Source: Pegea sp. RAD2-039 (lineage: Eukaryota; Chordata; Thaliacea; Salpida; Salpidae). Taken from it: 64,000 nt of DNA. The stretch is taken from NCBI GenBank assembly GCA_034620365.1, contig JAQGEQ010000299.1, forward strand, positions 1,488,001 to 1,552,000, given 5' to 3'. Positions 9,121-21,100 of the stretch are shown piece after piece. Under the pieces are notes generated by a model that made no database searches, was not told the DNA's origin, and saw only the letters and a program-made list of their open reading frames with translations. Position numbers and translations under genes: made by a program. Each line of letters begins with the position of its first letter. The stretch's first letter is position 1.

Positions 9121-12100
9121 ACATTTGTGTCAAGCAAAAAACCGCTGCTCATTTAAATAAAGTGAGTATCATATCCATTTAAGTTTAGGATTAAAAAAAA
9201 CTTATTCGAGTGCTAAAAATAGTTCCAATTTATTTTGGTAGAGATTGAACTGTAAATTTAAAGAATAGGAAGTTACAAATAGCAATTAATCATTTTCTGA
9301 ATGGCTATGAGTAATGCTAAAATATTTTTATTTTACTTTGCGAGCCACTAGAAATCCCATTAAGTGATATAACCTAATTTAGTGATAATAGCATTTACTT
9401 AATACTCTCTATGCAGTTCATAGGATTTCATTTCAAAAAACTGCTGCTAACCATTATTAGATTTTTCTTTAAATATTCTATATACAGCTGGAACGTTTTT
9501 ATAGACTTTCATATTAGTGACAAATCTAAATCGAAGAATATTTCAATAAGCATTTCTAAAAACAAGTGAAAGTTATTTTATATTTCTATTATTGCTTAAA
9601 TATTAACTTCAAATTCTTTGAAATTATCGGTCATCTATTGAAGTTGCCTATAAGACGGAATATTCTTAACAGATCAAAAAGAATAAAAATATAAGCCCTT
9701 CATATGTAAGCAGTGAAATGTAATATCTCAATTTTCATTTGACGATATTCTCTTACGTCATACCTTAAAGTAATAGCTGAGAATTTGATGTGAAAAGATA
9801 AATTTTGACCTAATCACAATCTTTTTAATGCAACAGACATATAATCAAATTATTTAACTCAAATTCAGCAACAAAGTCTCTTTTATTTCTTCATGACACC
9901 TTATAATCTTAGATATACGTCATAGGTTTTTAAAACAGTTGCTCATTTGTTAGTTGTAAATAGTCAAACAGTAAATTGACACTTTCAGGATCAGGTAATA
10001 AATTCTTTTTACAAAGTGATCACGATAATCACTAAAATTGAATCTTACATTTTTGGCTGGATTAGACATTATTTCGAGTCTAATCCTAATAAATTGAATT
10101 GTTCAACAAGATAAAAGTAGATTAAATACTGTAAATTGGTACTATATCTTCTATTAAGTTTGTTGCTGAAACCAAAATGACAAAAGAAAGCATTAAGCAG
10201 AAATAAAATGGTTTTCAGGCCACAAAAATTAAATCTTCATTGCTTGTATCAAACAACGAAGGATATGAGCTCATATATTCGATACCTTTTCAAACTACAC
10301 GAAGTTCTTACTGAACAAATGTACTGTTTGGCATGTTTATAAAGATATCAAAAATATCATTAGCTTTCTGAGAAGAACAAACGTAAATACCCTGGTACGT
10401 CGCTTTATAATTGATTGATGATTGGAATAAAATTCGTTTTCTTCGAACAAAAAATTGACAACTGCTTGTAACCAAGAGCAGTATTAAAGGCTTTAAGTAT
10501 GACGAAAACCTAATCCAGTGCTGACGTTAAAGAGACAAAAAAATTTGAATTCTACCACAGATAAAAAAAAACTTTGTTTCTAGAAACTTAGTTTAGGATC
10601 TTTCCAGCCAATGTATTATAAAACCTCAGTTATAGTTATCTTTTAATAAAGCTTAAGATTAAGCCTCACAAATTGCTATGTACATTCTTTAGATTTTACA
10701 ACTGTTAGATCTCATAATACAAACATATCTAACGATCAATTGAACTTTAGATCAGACAAATTAAAGATTGATTTTATTATTTCTTGAAAATGCATGCAGT
10801 ATTTGATAAATCTTTTATTAAAAAATCTAAAAGTAATGATAATAATTTATAATTAACGCCAAAGTTAGCTTTCAAGTAGAAAACATGAAAAACTTCATTA
10901 AGGGAAAAGGAGTAACAATGAAACTTTTAAGAGAGAGTAATAAAGATGATGAATCAAGCCATACAAGATATTCATCTTTTAAAGCTCTGATTTTAAACAT
11001 GAATATAGCGCTACATGTATGTTTTATCTAAACTATTTTTCGTGGTCGTTATTTATTTGTTGAATTACTTTGAGGGTTCAATTTTTCAGTGAGTAACTTG
11101 ATATTTTTATACTTCTTTTTATAGAAATGATGGATTGAGTAATACAGTCACTAAACCAAAAAAAAACATCACGAATAATTGAAAGAATGTTGAGTTAAAT
11201 TTACATAATACATAAAATCTTGAGAGTTATTGAAGCAGAACTAAGAGTATGTCTTCAAGATGGATGGTCAGAAACATGAAAGCAGACTTACCGATCAAAT
11301 AAAGAACATAAAAAGGAAAAAACAGAAGAATTTCGATTGCTACAAACTCTCAACACTTTCTTGTATTTCAACTAGACAACAATTAATTAAACTACTTCAA
11401 CATCCAAATAATTTATTGTTGGTAATTGGCTTTTTATGATTTCATTTCTCTAAGCTTACGTAATGATAGTAAAACTTCAATTAGAAAATTTTTTTATACC
11501 ACAAAATCAAATAAACTGTTGAATGGGCCCATAGAAGAGTTTACAATTGGAATTATTAAAAAGATTTTGAAGCATTAAAATATTTATTTATGTCGACCAC
11601 AACTCAAGTTCGCTTTGATATTTAATTTTTTCAGGAAATAACATTTAAAAGAACAAAGAAGTTTGTAGAATTATACAAAGAACAAATATATAATTAAATT
11701 ACTTTTAACTCATTAGGTAATTTAGTTTTCTTTGATTTTTTTCTTTATTGGTGAGAAATTAGATTGATAAATGTTGTTGAGGAGAACTTCAAACGAGCAG
11801 TTTAAGATATAAAGAAATTTGGATAGAAAGCAAGCAATTGTTGAACAAAATTAGCGGTTTAGTAATTCATCTAAATTGACCAAATTTAGCACTAAAATTT
11901 TATAGAATACGGTCATAGTATATAAGTTATGAGATTACGTATTTAAAAGTATTTTTTATTAAGTATAAAGTAAAATTACATTGAAATTAACAAATAAATT
12001 TGAGTAAAAACTTGCTGTTGGTAATACTTACAGCCACTAACCAAATTGCATTTACCGTGTCCATCAATCTAAGTTTTTAATTTTTTTTTTAAATAACTTG

Positions 12101-13682
12101 ATTAGATTAAAAAATTCTCTTAAATCAATTTCGTAATTTAAAATTGTTTTCTGAATCAATAAAAGACAATTTAATTTAACAATTTGACGTTTTAGTTATT
12201 GATAAAGTTTTCATTTATTTTTGTAATTTTATAATTATTTTTCGAACTGAAATTCCTTTCATAATTAAAAGTTTAAAAGTTACCGTTTTTTACTTTGTAT
12301 TAAATTTGCCGAAATTTAAAGTATAAAAGTAACATTTGACAGTTTGTAATTACTTAAGGTTATAATATTCGTAATATGAGTCAAATAGTTGATTTTGTCT
12401 GTGGTGTAAACAAACAACTGATAAAAAGCTTGTTCAGCCAATATTTATTATAAATGAGAATTCTTCAGTGTAGACTACAAAATTAAAAAAATATTTTTTA
12501 GTTTTTTATAAAAATAGAAAATGTTTCGATTTTTGGTATAGAGTTATTTTAATTATCAATAATTAAAATAAACTTATAATCGTTTATTTTCACAACAAAT
12601 ATAGTTAACGCTGAAAGATTTCTCTCAAAATTGTTTAAATTGCAATTTATATGAAGATTTTCTGAGGCAACAAAATATCAAATGGTATGATTGGTATTTC
12701 TAACACGTTCACTGATACTTACTAAATCATTAGAAGAAAAGGATAGATAGTAAACAAATATTAAAACTGTGAGCTTAATTATACTTTACAGTGATTGGTT
12801 AAAATTAATAGGCATGTTATCAATTTGACAGGTGTTCCACTTTGTTTATTAGTGTAAAATGCTGCAGATATTTTATACATGACTCATTAGTCTGTTGACT
12901 GACTGTGCAAACGAATGTAACTAAGGGTAGGTACTCTGTTATCACTTGGTAGCCTCTATCTTTATTTTCTACTTTACTATCAATTCTATTTGTAATGGCT
13001 TTGTTTGATATTAGCACCTTGAAAGGTTAAATGTGATGACAGCTATTTAACTAGTGTTTGATAGTGTTAACGATAAGCATTAAGATGTTTAATTGTAGTA
13101 ATAAGCTTGTAATTACTATAATTTGTGTCTTGGTATTTTTACGTAGTTTATTTAGTTGTCAAAAAGTTATGGTATATAGAATTCACAAAATTATTAGATA
13201 AGCAAAATTTAAATGAATGAGTTGCTATAGTTTGATTTTGAACTAAAAAAGTCACAGGTAGAAAATCGTTTTTGTAATCTTTGTTGTGATATGAAAATTA
13301 GTTTAAAGATATCAATTATGCTTGAATACTTAATCATCTCATTTATCCAATGTAAATTAAAGAAATAGTTACCACTATCATTCAGCAATTAGTTTAGTTA
13401 GACAAATTATTAGCTCATTGCTGTTTAATTAAACAATTAATTTGCACTAAGGAGCAAATCTGTTGAGTAATAGTTTTTGTACTTTGATAGGCAGCAAACA
13501 GGCGTCTTTCCTAAACATCGTTGATAGTAATCGTAAAACGCAGTGCTGCCAACTAGAGTTTTGGCTTACAGCAACAATAATACTTAGACAGAAATGAGCT
13601 TGTAAACAAGTAAACAAGTTTTAAATCTATAAAACTACTTTTATAAAATAGTTAAAAAATCTACTTTTATGCATTAGATGAA
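9121..13682. other. Intergenic, AT-rich, no feature recognised
   Basis: About 4.6 kb between the CCN promoter and the 3' end of the 177-aa gene. Open frames are short and have no family resemblance. No repeat or RNA gene was recognised. Confidence 0.6.
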
Positions 13683-13683
13683 C

Positions 13684-13689
13684 TTTATT
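13684..13689 (-). terminator. Poly(A) signal of the 177-aa gene
   Basis: AATAAA on the minus strand, about 95 nt downstream of the TAA stop at 13783-13785. Position and sequence are consistent with a cleavage signal. Confidence 0.5.
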
Positions 13690-13782
13690 AGGTTGCTATG
13701 TTAACCAAGTTTTCAAAAATATGATATATAGTACTATGGCTTCAAGTAAAAGTCATTAAATGTCTTAAGATGTTTCTTCCGG

Positions 13783-14865
13783 TTAATAAGGAGTAGCTGG
13801 AGAGCTTCCACTCCACATATTCCATCTGTTTGTCACTGAAATAAGATTTTGATGGTCAGGTACAAATTTTAAGTGCAAGTTTTTATCTTTATAAAATTTT
13901 AAAAAAGTTTTTATTTTTCAACTTTATCAGAATTTGAATTACCCCATTCTTTTCCAGCAGTTGGTGGACGGTCCTCATATAAAGGACCTGACATAACCTC
14001 ATAGTACTGACGTGGCAAAGTTGGGTCCCAATACTGCGTTTTAGGCTTTCTACAGATTTAATCAAAGATTTTAGATGTTAATTGTTAAAGAAGATTTTTC
14101 CAAAAAAATGATCTTTTCAGGAATGATTGCTATTATTTCAAGCTTTTATCTTCACTTAAAATTTGCTTCGCGCTTAAATTGTTTGACTTACTTGTTTTCT
14201 TCAGTATTTTCTTCATACATTGACAGGGGATGTTTGTATTCTCGTTGTAAAAGTCCAAGAGGTTTATTTACATCAAGAACTGGATTTGCAACCGGCATAG
14301 ATTGAACACTAACCTCATCAATAACCTCTTTTTGAACTGTTATATTAATGAATATTAGATATGAACAGCGATATTAAACTATTCTTAACAGAAAGCCAAA
14401 ATAGTCCATAAAAACATGATTTGTTTTGTCAGCTGGAAGATGATTTACTGATTTAAACTCTTAATACTACTTAAATTTAAGCAAATTTAAGGAAGTCTAA
14501 TTTAAGATTTATTAAGTTATTGAATAAATATTGAAACTACCGGGTTTTTGCTGAATATTTGAAATTCCATTATCAAATGTAATTGAACTTTCACGGTTAA
14601 TGCTATTTTGATGAGCTTGTCTTGTCACTACTTGACCAGGCTGGCAAGTCATATCTGTCATAAATGTTCGATTCTAGAAAAAATATGCGTCAAAGTAAAT
14701 ATTAAATCATAAAAACGATTTCTGTAACGACCAAACTTTTAAGACACCAAAGAAAAACGAACAACTTACAATATTTGGGAAGTAAACGTTTGGTCGTTGG
14801 CAGTTATGGTCACATGTTACAACTCTTGGAGTGGTTTGCCCTCTTCTGTTCGCAATCAATAACAT
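13783..14865 (-). CDS. Unrecognised 177-aa protein, five coding exons
   Basis: I do not recognise this protein. Coding exons on the minus strand are 14770-14865, 14541-14673, 14192-14336, 13943-14049 and 13783-13835. Every donor (GT) and acceptor (AG) fits in phase and the total is 534 nt (178 codons with TAA). The protein begins MLLIANRRGQTTPRVV, contains a Cys/His patch (TCDHNCQRPN), an acidic middle (EEVIDE-like and YEENTEEN), and a tyrosine/tryptophan/proline-rich end (QYWDPTLPRQYYE, YEDRPPTAGKEW, NRWNMWSG). It has no signal peptide, membrane segment or enzyme motif. The short, Trp/Tyr/Pro-rich, low-complexity-free composition resembles axonemal microtubule inner proteins, and its divergent neighbour is SPMIP10. 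That functional link is inference only. Confidence 0.75.
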
Positions 14866-15731
14866 TTCGTTTCAAGAAAAATGTTTTAAAGTGATTTTAT
14901 GTGTAGAGTACTCAAAGATTTCAAAAATATGATTTGATCATATGTACTATTATACACAATATCGCTTTGTTCTTTTTTTATGAATTACATTAGAAATATT
15001 TTTCGATCTTATTTTCGGCCTTGTTTGTATTTTTCAATATTTTGTAAGAATATTGATGCAATACAGAAACACGATTTTGGTAAAATTGTACCAAAAAATT
15101 TTATTGAATTATAGGTAGAAAAATATTCAGGGTCAAATTGAGTTACATTAACCTCATAGCTTCATAGAGAAACAAACTTTGTTTCATTTATTCTCATATA
15201 AAAGTGAAGACTTACCCTTACATTCACCTTTTACATTGTTCAGTTTTCACTTATAGGTTTTTGTAATAACTACACCTTTATTTGAAGTTATGATAATAGT
15301 ATTCAATTATTTTTTGACCTTTTTACAGTTAGTCAAATGTTGTAATACTTATTTGAAGACATTTGTTCAGTTAAGTGAAATTATTACAAACAAACTAAAA
15401 ATAGAAGCTCACTTTTGTCTCTGTATTGTTTCCATATCAATTCTTTTCAAAGCAACTAAATCAGACAAAGAATTCATTTTTAATTTTAACAGCAATCACA
15501 ACAATATCTTAAATTGAACTTCTAAATTGAGAATAACATTTATGTAGTAAGATTTGAATAGTTTTGAAATAAACAAATATTCACTAAAATTAGTATTAAA
15601 CTTCATAAGTCATTCATTATGTTTAAGAAGTTATATAAGCACACGTAATCAAACTACATAAGTAGAAAGTCATTTAATTTTATAGAAACTGATAATATTT
15701 ATAAAAATTAATCTAAGATTTGATATTATTA

Positions 15732-15801
15732 GAATGTGTGTTAGCGAGAGGTGCTCTCTCCAGGAACCCCCTTCGCATTTATTATAATAAATAAGTAAAT
15801 T
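15732..15801 (+). mobile_element. Solo LINE 3' end (about 70 bp) matching the element at 28.8 kb
   Basis: The 70 bases from GAATGTGTGTTAGCGAGAGG through the TAATAAATAAGTAAATTA tail are nearly identical to 28781-28855, the 3' terminus of the retrotransposon downstream of its ORF. Similarity stops abruptly on the 5' side. It is either an extremely 5'-truncated insertion or a SINE-like unit sharing the LINE tail. Confidence 0.75.
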
Positions 15802-16306
15802 ATGGTTCTACAAAAGAAAATGTATAAATAAAACAAAACTTCATTCCAACATTATCTATATCGCTTTTTTTATAATACTAACCATAAAATTTAACTGAAA
15901 TATTTTAACTGACTGCGTAAAATAAATGGATCAATTATTGAAGCCTATTTTTTTTTGAGGATCATTTCATCAATCAAACAAACTGCTAACAATTGTTGAT
16001 TAGTGAAAATAAACTTGTTTACTTTGTTTGTAAATATGTAATCGGTAATGAGATGATATGATAAATTTTTATTGGCTTTCATAAAATTAAACTCGTAAAA
16101 ATACAAAAAAATATTTAGCTTGTTATTTGCACCAAAAATAAACTTGAAATAATCATGGTACTTCCACTAAACTCTTTCAATTAAAACCCTTTTCGTAAAC
16201 AACCTTCACATTCAACTAGAATGATTAACATAAGCATTTAAACTGTTTTAAAAATAATCGTTACAAGCTTATCAAATACAAAATTGTCTTAACCATGTAA
16301 ACTTGC

Positions 16307-16320
16307 ATTACCATGACAAC
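16307..16320. promoter_or_regulatory. X-box (RFX) motif between divergent genes
   Basis: ATTACCATGACAAC fits the X-box pattern RYYNYYWWRRNRAC at every position. It lies in the 2.5-kb region between the divergent starts at 14865 (minus) and 17348 (plus), about 1.0 kb from the SPMIP10 start. A CACGTG E-box lies near 16395. RFX factors control ciliary genes across animals, which suits SPMIP10; the distance is larger than usual. Confidence 0.4.
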
Positions 16321-17347
16321 CAAATCTGGCCTCTTAACATCGATTAAAGTTCCTGTAGCAGAGTGATTTTGTTGTCACCTTTAGTTTACTTGTCACGTGA
16401 CTTTTTATTTGTTCTTGTCTGGCAATTATAATAAAAGATGAAAATACAAGTTCAAACTAGCTCTACATCTCATTATTTTACCTTCTTCATTTCAATCATA
16501 AAGTTGTATTGATAGTGAAAGTTTTTTTAAGCGGTTCTAAAGATTTTTACAACGAACAAAAGCATTTGATTTGAAGGAGGCCAAGAAATGCTCCTTGTTA
16601 AAACTTACTTAAACAGAAGTTAAAGGATTTAGTTTAGCAAGTTGTAAAGTAGAAAAGCTTATTCATATACTTCTCGACGAAGGTTTCAATGTCAACAAGT
16701 TCTTAGACTTCATTTGATTTTAGCTTTTTAAAAATTTGTTGGATTAGAATTTTTGATATGATTATTTTCAAAATAAATTTATAACTAAATTCAAATTCAT
16801 TTTTTTATAAGAATGTGTATAAAAACTTTATTTTAGGTTTAATAAAATTTTTGTGTAAGTTTTAATACATAAGGTATGATGACTTCAGAAAAATAATATT
16901 TTTTATTTTCTAGAAGCTTGTAATAATTATTTGAATATTAGTTGTTATAAGATAAAAATATTGTTTATTTAGATAAAGTAAAAAATCATTTTCTTTAATT
17001 CTAAGAAATAAGTTTATGTTATTTACCAAAGTAGCATTGTCAAATACCTATCTTTGTGTCAATATTTAACTTAAGCTTAAAGTTTTTACGAGTATACCTC
17101 TTAAATTATTATGATTTTAAATAAATATTTTACAAAGTCCATTAAAAAGCTGAATTATATAAAAACGTTCACATATCTGGAACAAATTTTATAAAATATC
17201 ATCTATAGCATTTATTAATGGTAAGTTTTAGTTTAACTTATTTGTTGTTTACAGTACTATTAAGTAAATATTTCTCCACTTATTTGATTGGTGATAATTG
17301 ACAAGTTGAAACTAAAATTGTATCAAAAATAAAATACTTTTGTTAAG

Positions 17348-18048
17348 ATGTCGACATCAGAAAATAAAAACGCCAAATTTGGGTAAGAACTTTCTAAATG
17401 AATAAACCTTTTGTTTTAATGCTAAAAGATATCGAAAATATAAATTAAGCAACTCTATTGATTGTTCATATCTCTAGTTCTTTCAGGTCAAAATCCGAAT
17501 GTCCTAAATTTTCTGGTCTTCATCCAATGATTCCATCTAGATATGTGATGGAATGGAAAACTGATATGAAAAACAGAAAACAAATTCTCAAAGTAATTCA
17601 AATTTGAATTTAATAGAGATAGTTTAAAATGAAATTATTAACAGTTCTTCTTGTAATAAGAATTTATCTGTCTTAATATATCCTTGTAAATAAACTGCTA
17701 CAACCATCTAAGAACTGAAGTGAGCTTTTATTCGTATAAATCTCTTCTCAAGTAGCTTCGACTAACAAGACTTTATTGAACTCTAAGAGCTTTTGAAAAA
17801 AAATAAAACTTGAATCACTACAAAAGATGTTATCATCACAGAACGCTGAAGCAGCAGGGATCTATACAGCTCCGCACCAAGAAAGCTTGTTTCTAGAAAA
17901 GCGGGAGCGTTTGACTCTCATGGAGCCAGCATCAAGGGTGGATGCTAAGTATCAACTTCCTCCAAGATTTCAAAGACTTTCTCCTCCTAACACTTCACAT
18001 CTTTCAACTTACAAAAGTGAACTTTTGTATCGAACTTTTCTGCAATGA
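17348..18048 (+). CDS. SPMIP10: Sperm-associated microtubule inner protein 10 (TEX43-like)
   Basis: A small axonemal protein; in mammals SPMIP10/TEX43 is a sperm flagellar doublet microtubule inner protein. Three exons, 17348-17382, 17487-17592 and 17827-18048, join in phase (GG/G, then phase 0) to give 120 residues ending in TGA. The family signature is clear: MIPSRYVMEWKTDMKNR at 26-42 parallels MIPTRYVMPWKENMKFR as I recall it from human TEX43. It is followed by AEAAGIYTAPHQESLFL (54-70) and a C-terminal LSTYKSELL-type segment. The length is close to the mammalian protein (about 134-140 aa as I recall). The acceptor of exon 3 (CTACAAAAG) is weak. Identification rests on remembered motifs and has not been checked by search. 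Confidence 0.8.
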
Positions 18049-18160
18049 TCAAATTTTCACTTTTAAGATTAATAGAAGCAACTTTTTGCTTCTTTTAAAT
18101 CTTTTTATTCTCACTGCTCTTTCAAAGAAACAAAATTACTCAAAACAAAAATTAAACTTA

Positions 18161-18166
18161 ATAAAA
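18161..18166 (+). terminator. Poly(A) signal of SPMIP10
   Basis: AATAAA 113 nt after the TGA stop of the SPMIP10 gene on the same strand. Confidence 0.45.
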
Positions 18167-21100
18167 GAACTGTCCCACCGTAAGAATGATGTTTTAAACA
18201 TCATATATTCTTAAGTTTAGATTTTCGCTTAGTTTATGCTTCAAATATTCGTTAGAATATTTGCACAGGCCTTTTTTTGAAGTTTACTTAAGCTACAACT
18301 ACTTAATTTAATTTAGATAAAAGAAAATGAACTTTCAAAGAATTTTTAGACAAAAATCTTTTAAGTTTGCTCTTTTATTGTGTTCTCTTATTAAAAAAGT
18401 TTTGTCTCTTATAATATGAGTATTTTTGTTTATTCAGTGTTAAATTACACTAATTAATCAAAGCGTACAAATGAGAGTCGAATGATTAAGACTTAAAGTT
18501 AAATCACTAAAAGTCTTTTAATTAAGAAAAATTAAAACAATATTGAAAGACTTTTTTAATTTATTTGAAAAACATTTGAACTTGCAAAACTTTAGAAGCT
18601 AAAAGTATACTTTTATTATGATTTAATGTCTCATATAGTCTGATTATTTAGTTTAAAATAAAATTTAAATTTTGAATAAGATTACATTCTTACTAAAAGA
18701 TATTTGTTAATCAAAAGTTGAACTGTCAAAACTGTCGAATTGATTATTAATTTAAAATATTTCTATGATATAGACATATGTTTAAACCTTTGCATAAATA
18801 TATTACAGATAAATTTTTTGCAAATGACTTTTAGCCTGTTTTATTTTTATAATCAAGTTTTCATTTTAAAAGACAATGTTATAAAATTTAGAACAAATAA
18901 ATATAACTCAAAATTTACAAAAAAAAATTATCTAAAATTATAAAATTACAGTTTTAGTTTTTATTAAAATAAGCTTAAAAAAAGTTCACATGTGTTAAGA
19001 TTACATCTGTAATATACAAAAATAAATTACTAAAGTTATTAGTACTGTGATTCAGATTAAAACTTCAATCAGAACAAAGCTTCAGAATTTCTATTGATTA
19101 AATGATATCTTAAAATATACATTTGATCCTATTCATAAAAGATATGATAAACTTAACTTTATTCATCTTTTTAGAAAAAAGGTTTATGGATAAATGACTA
19201 ATTATAACATTTGTTAATGTGTATGATTTATTCTTACAAATTTGAGAAAAATTCTATTATTGACAGAGAGTTGACAGTTCTACTATCACTAACTTTTAAA
19301 GACGACAAACTAGTAATTTTTGTATATAACAATTTGAAGGTCTTTAATATTTTCATTTTATTACAATTGTTCATAAATTAATAAATAATTATAAAATATA
19401 TATGTTTAAATAGTATAATTATTCACGAAAATATTTACTGATATCAATTAATCACTTAAAAAATATAAAATTATAAACTAAATATTTATGGAAAATGTCT
19501 TAAGCTCATATATTTAGTGTTTAACTGAATGAACTGAAAAATAATTACTTTGCCACACAATTATATGAGCTTAATACTTTAAATGCCAAGTTGTTAATAT
19601 TTACTTTTACGTAATAAGATTATTTACTGCAACAATACAATTAAATGCAACAATACCATGATTTACTGCTTAATCTTGAAAATAGCATCATGTAAGTTAT
19701 ATGCTAAGTTGAAAGTTCTGAGATTAGTAGAATCAATCAAACTTTTTTCTCAACTATTTTTAACTAAATATCATAATAAAATAAATAAATAATATTAAAA
19801 ACAATTTAAATGCGATAACTTCTTATATGACCGTTTATATATGTTTAAAAAAAACAATTTTATGAAAGATCAAAATATATTTTTAAAAAATTGAACATGT
19901 ACTAAAATCTGCAAAATCAGCAAAATTTAAATAAATTTAGAATAATAACGAGACATGAAACGAATATTCAAAAAGCTTTCTATTTGACAACAAAAGTCAG
20001 CAGATTTTTTTCAAAACGTTATTGAAACTATTAACCTGTATGCGATGAAAAAAACATCAAATAAAGAATTTGTTGCGTTTTCAGTTTGAAGAGATTTATA
20101 ACAAATCAATGTTAAATCAGAAACAAAACAGGAATAAGCTCTCTGATTTTGGATAAGGCAAAGATTCCTCTAGCTTATAAGAAAGTAGGTATTTGGTAGA
20201 AGTTAACTAGATGAATTCTATAAGTAGAAAAATGTTACACATAAAATGAAAAAAAATCTCTAAATTACTAAATTTAAGAATTTAATCTTAAAAATTAGCA
20301 TCAAAAAAGAAGGTTTTACAAAGAAAGAGTTGAGAAAAAGTTTCAGTAGAAGATTAGAAAACTGGAAAATCTATTATTTTTCAGTTTCTTTTAATGCCAA
20401 CAAAATCAGTTGTTAAAATCGCTTAGTTATCTATTCTACTTTCTTGTGTTCAACACAATTGCCAAAGATTTGAAAAGGATTTTAACTTGTTGAAAAAAAG
20501 TAGCTAATTAGATGATTATAATTAAAACGCCGAAAACTAGATTCTATTCAAGAATGTCTTGTAGAAATCATCAAATAAACTGCATCTAGTAATTGAATAA
20601 ATTAAAGACCTTGTTGAAACCCAGTGACAGACACATAAGTAGCGAGATGGTGGAGCACTATCCAGCAAAGGATTTATCTGAACAAAAAGAATAAAATATT
20701 GAGAATCAAAGAAAATGTCAAGTCTCTTTCAAAGTTTATCCAATTATATCTTCTATAAAGTAACTTGTATAATGTGTTTCATAACTGAATACCGTAAAGT
20801 TATTTAATGCTTTTAGAATATTTGATACAATAATCTTCGCTAATGTCTACAGCGGATATTCAAAATAGTTTGTCTAGCAAAATACGACAAGTGACAATTA
20901 AAAATATTAAACTTTAAAAAAAGTCTTGTACTAAACAGGATGAAATTAAAAAAGTTTTTTTTGTGCTTTTAGGTAAACAAATTATTCACTGATTTTAAAA
21001 AATCATTTTAAAAACGTGATTAAACTTTATTAAATTTTTATTAATTAGAATGGAAAAGTTTACGCTGAAAACACAACTTTTCAATTTAATGCATTTTCTC

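Larger units (their letters stand above)
14866..17347. other. Divergent intergenic region
   Basis: About 2.5 kb between head-to-head genes. It holds the solo LINE 3' end (15732-15801) and the X-box (16307-16320) in a slightly GC-richer patch (about 16290-16430). The rest is AT-rich with no recognised feature. Confidence 0.6.

Noticed and set aside
17942..18214. Second plus-strand open frame overlapping the end of SPMIP10
   Set aside because: Overlaps in another frame, low-complexity Phe/Leu/Lys composition, no homology.
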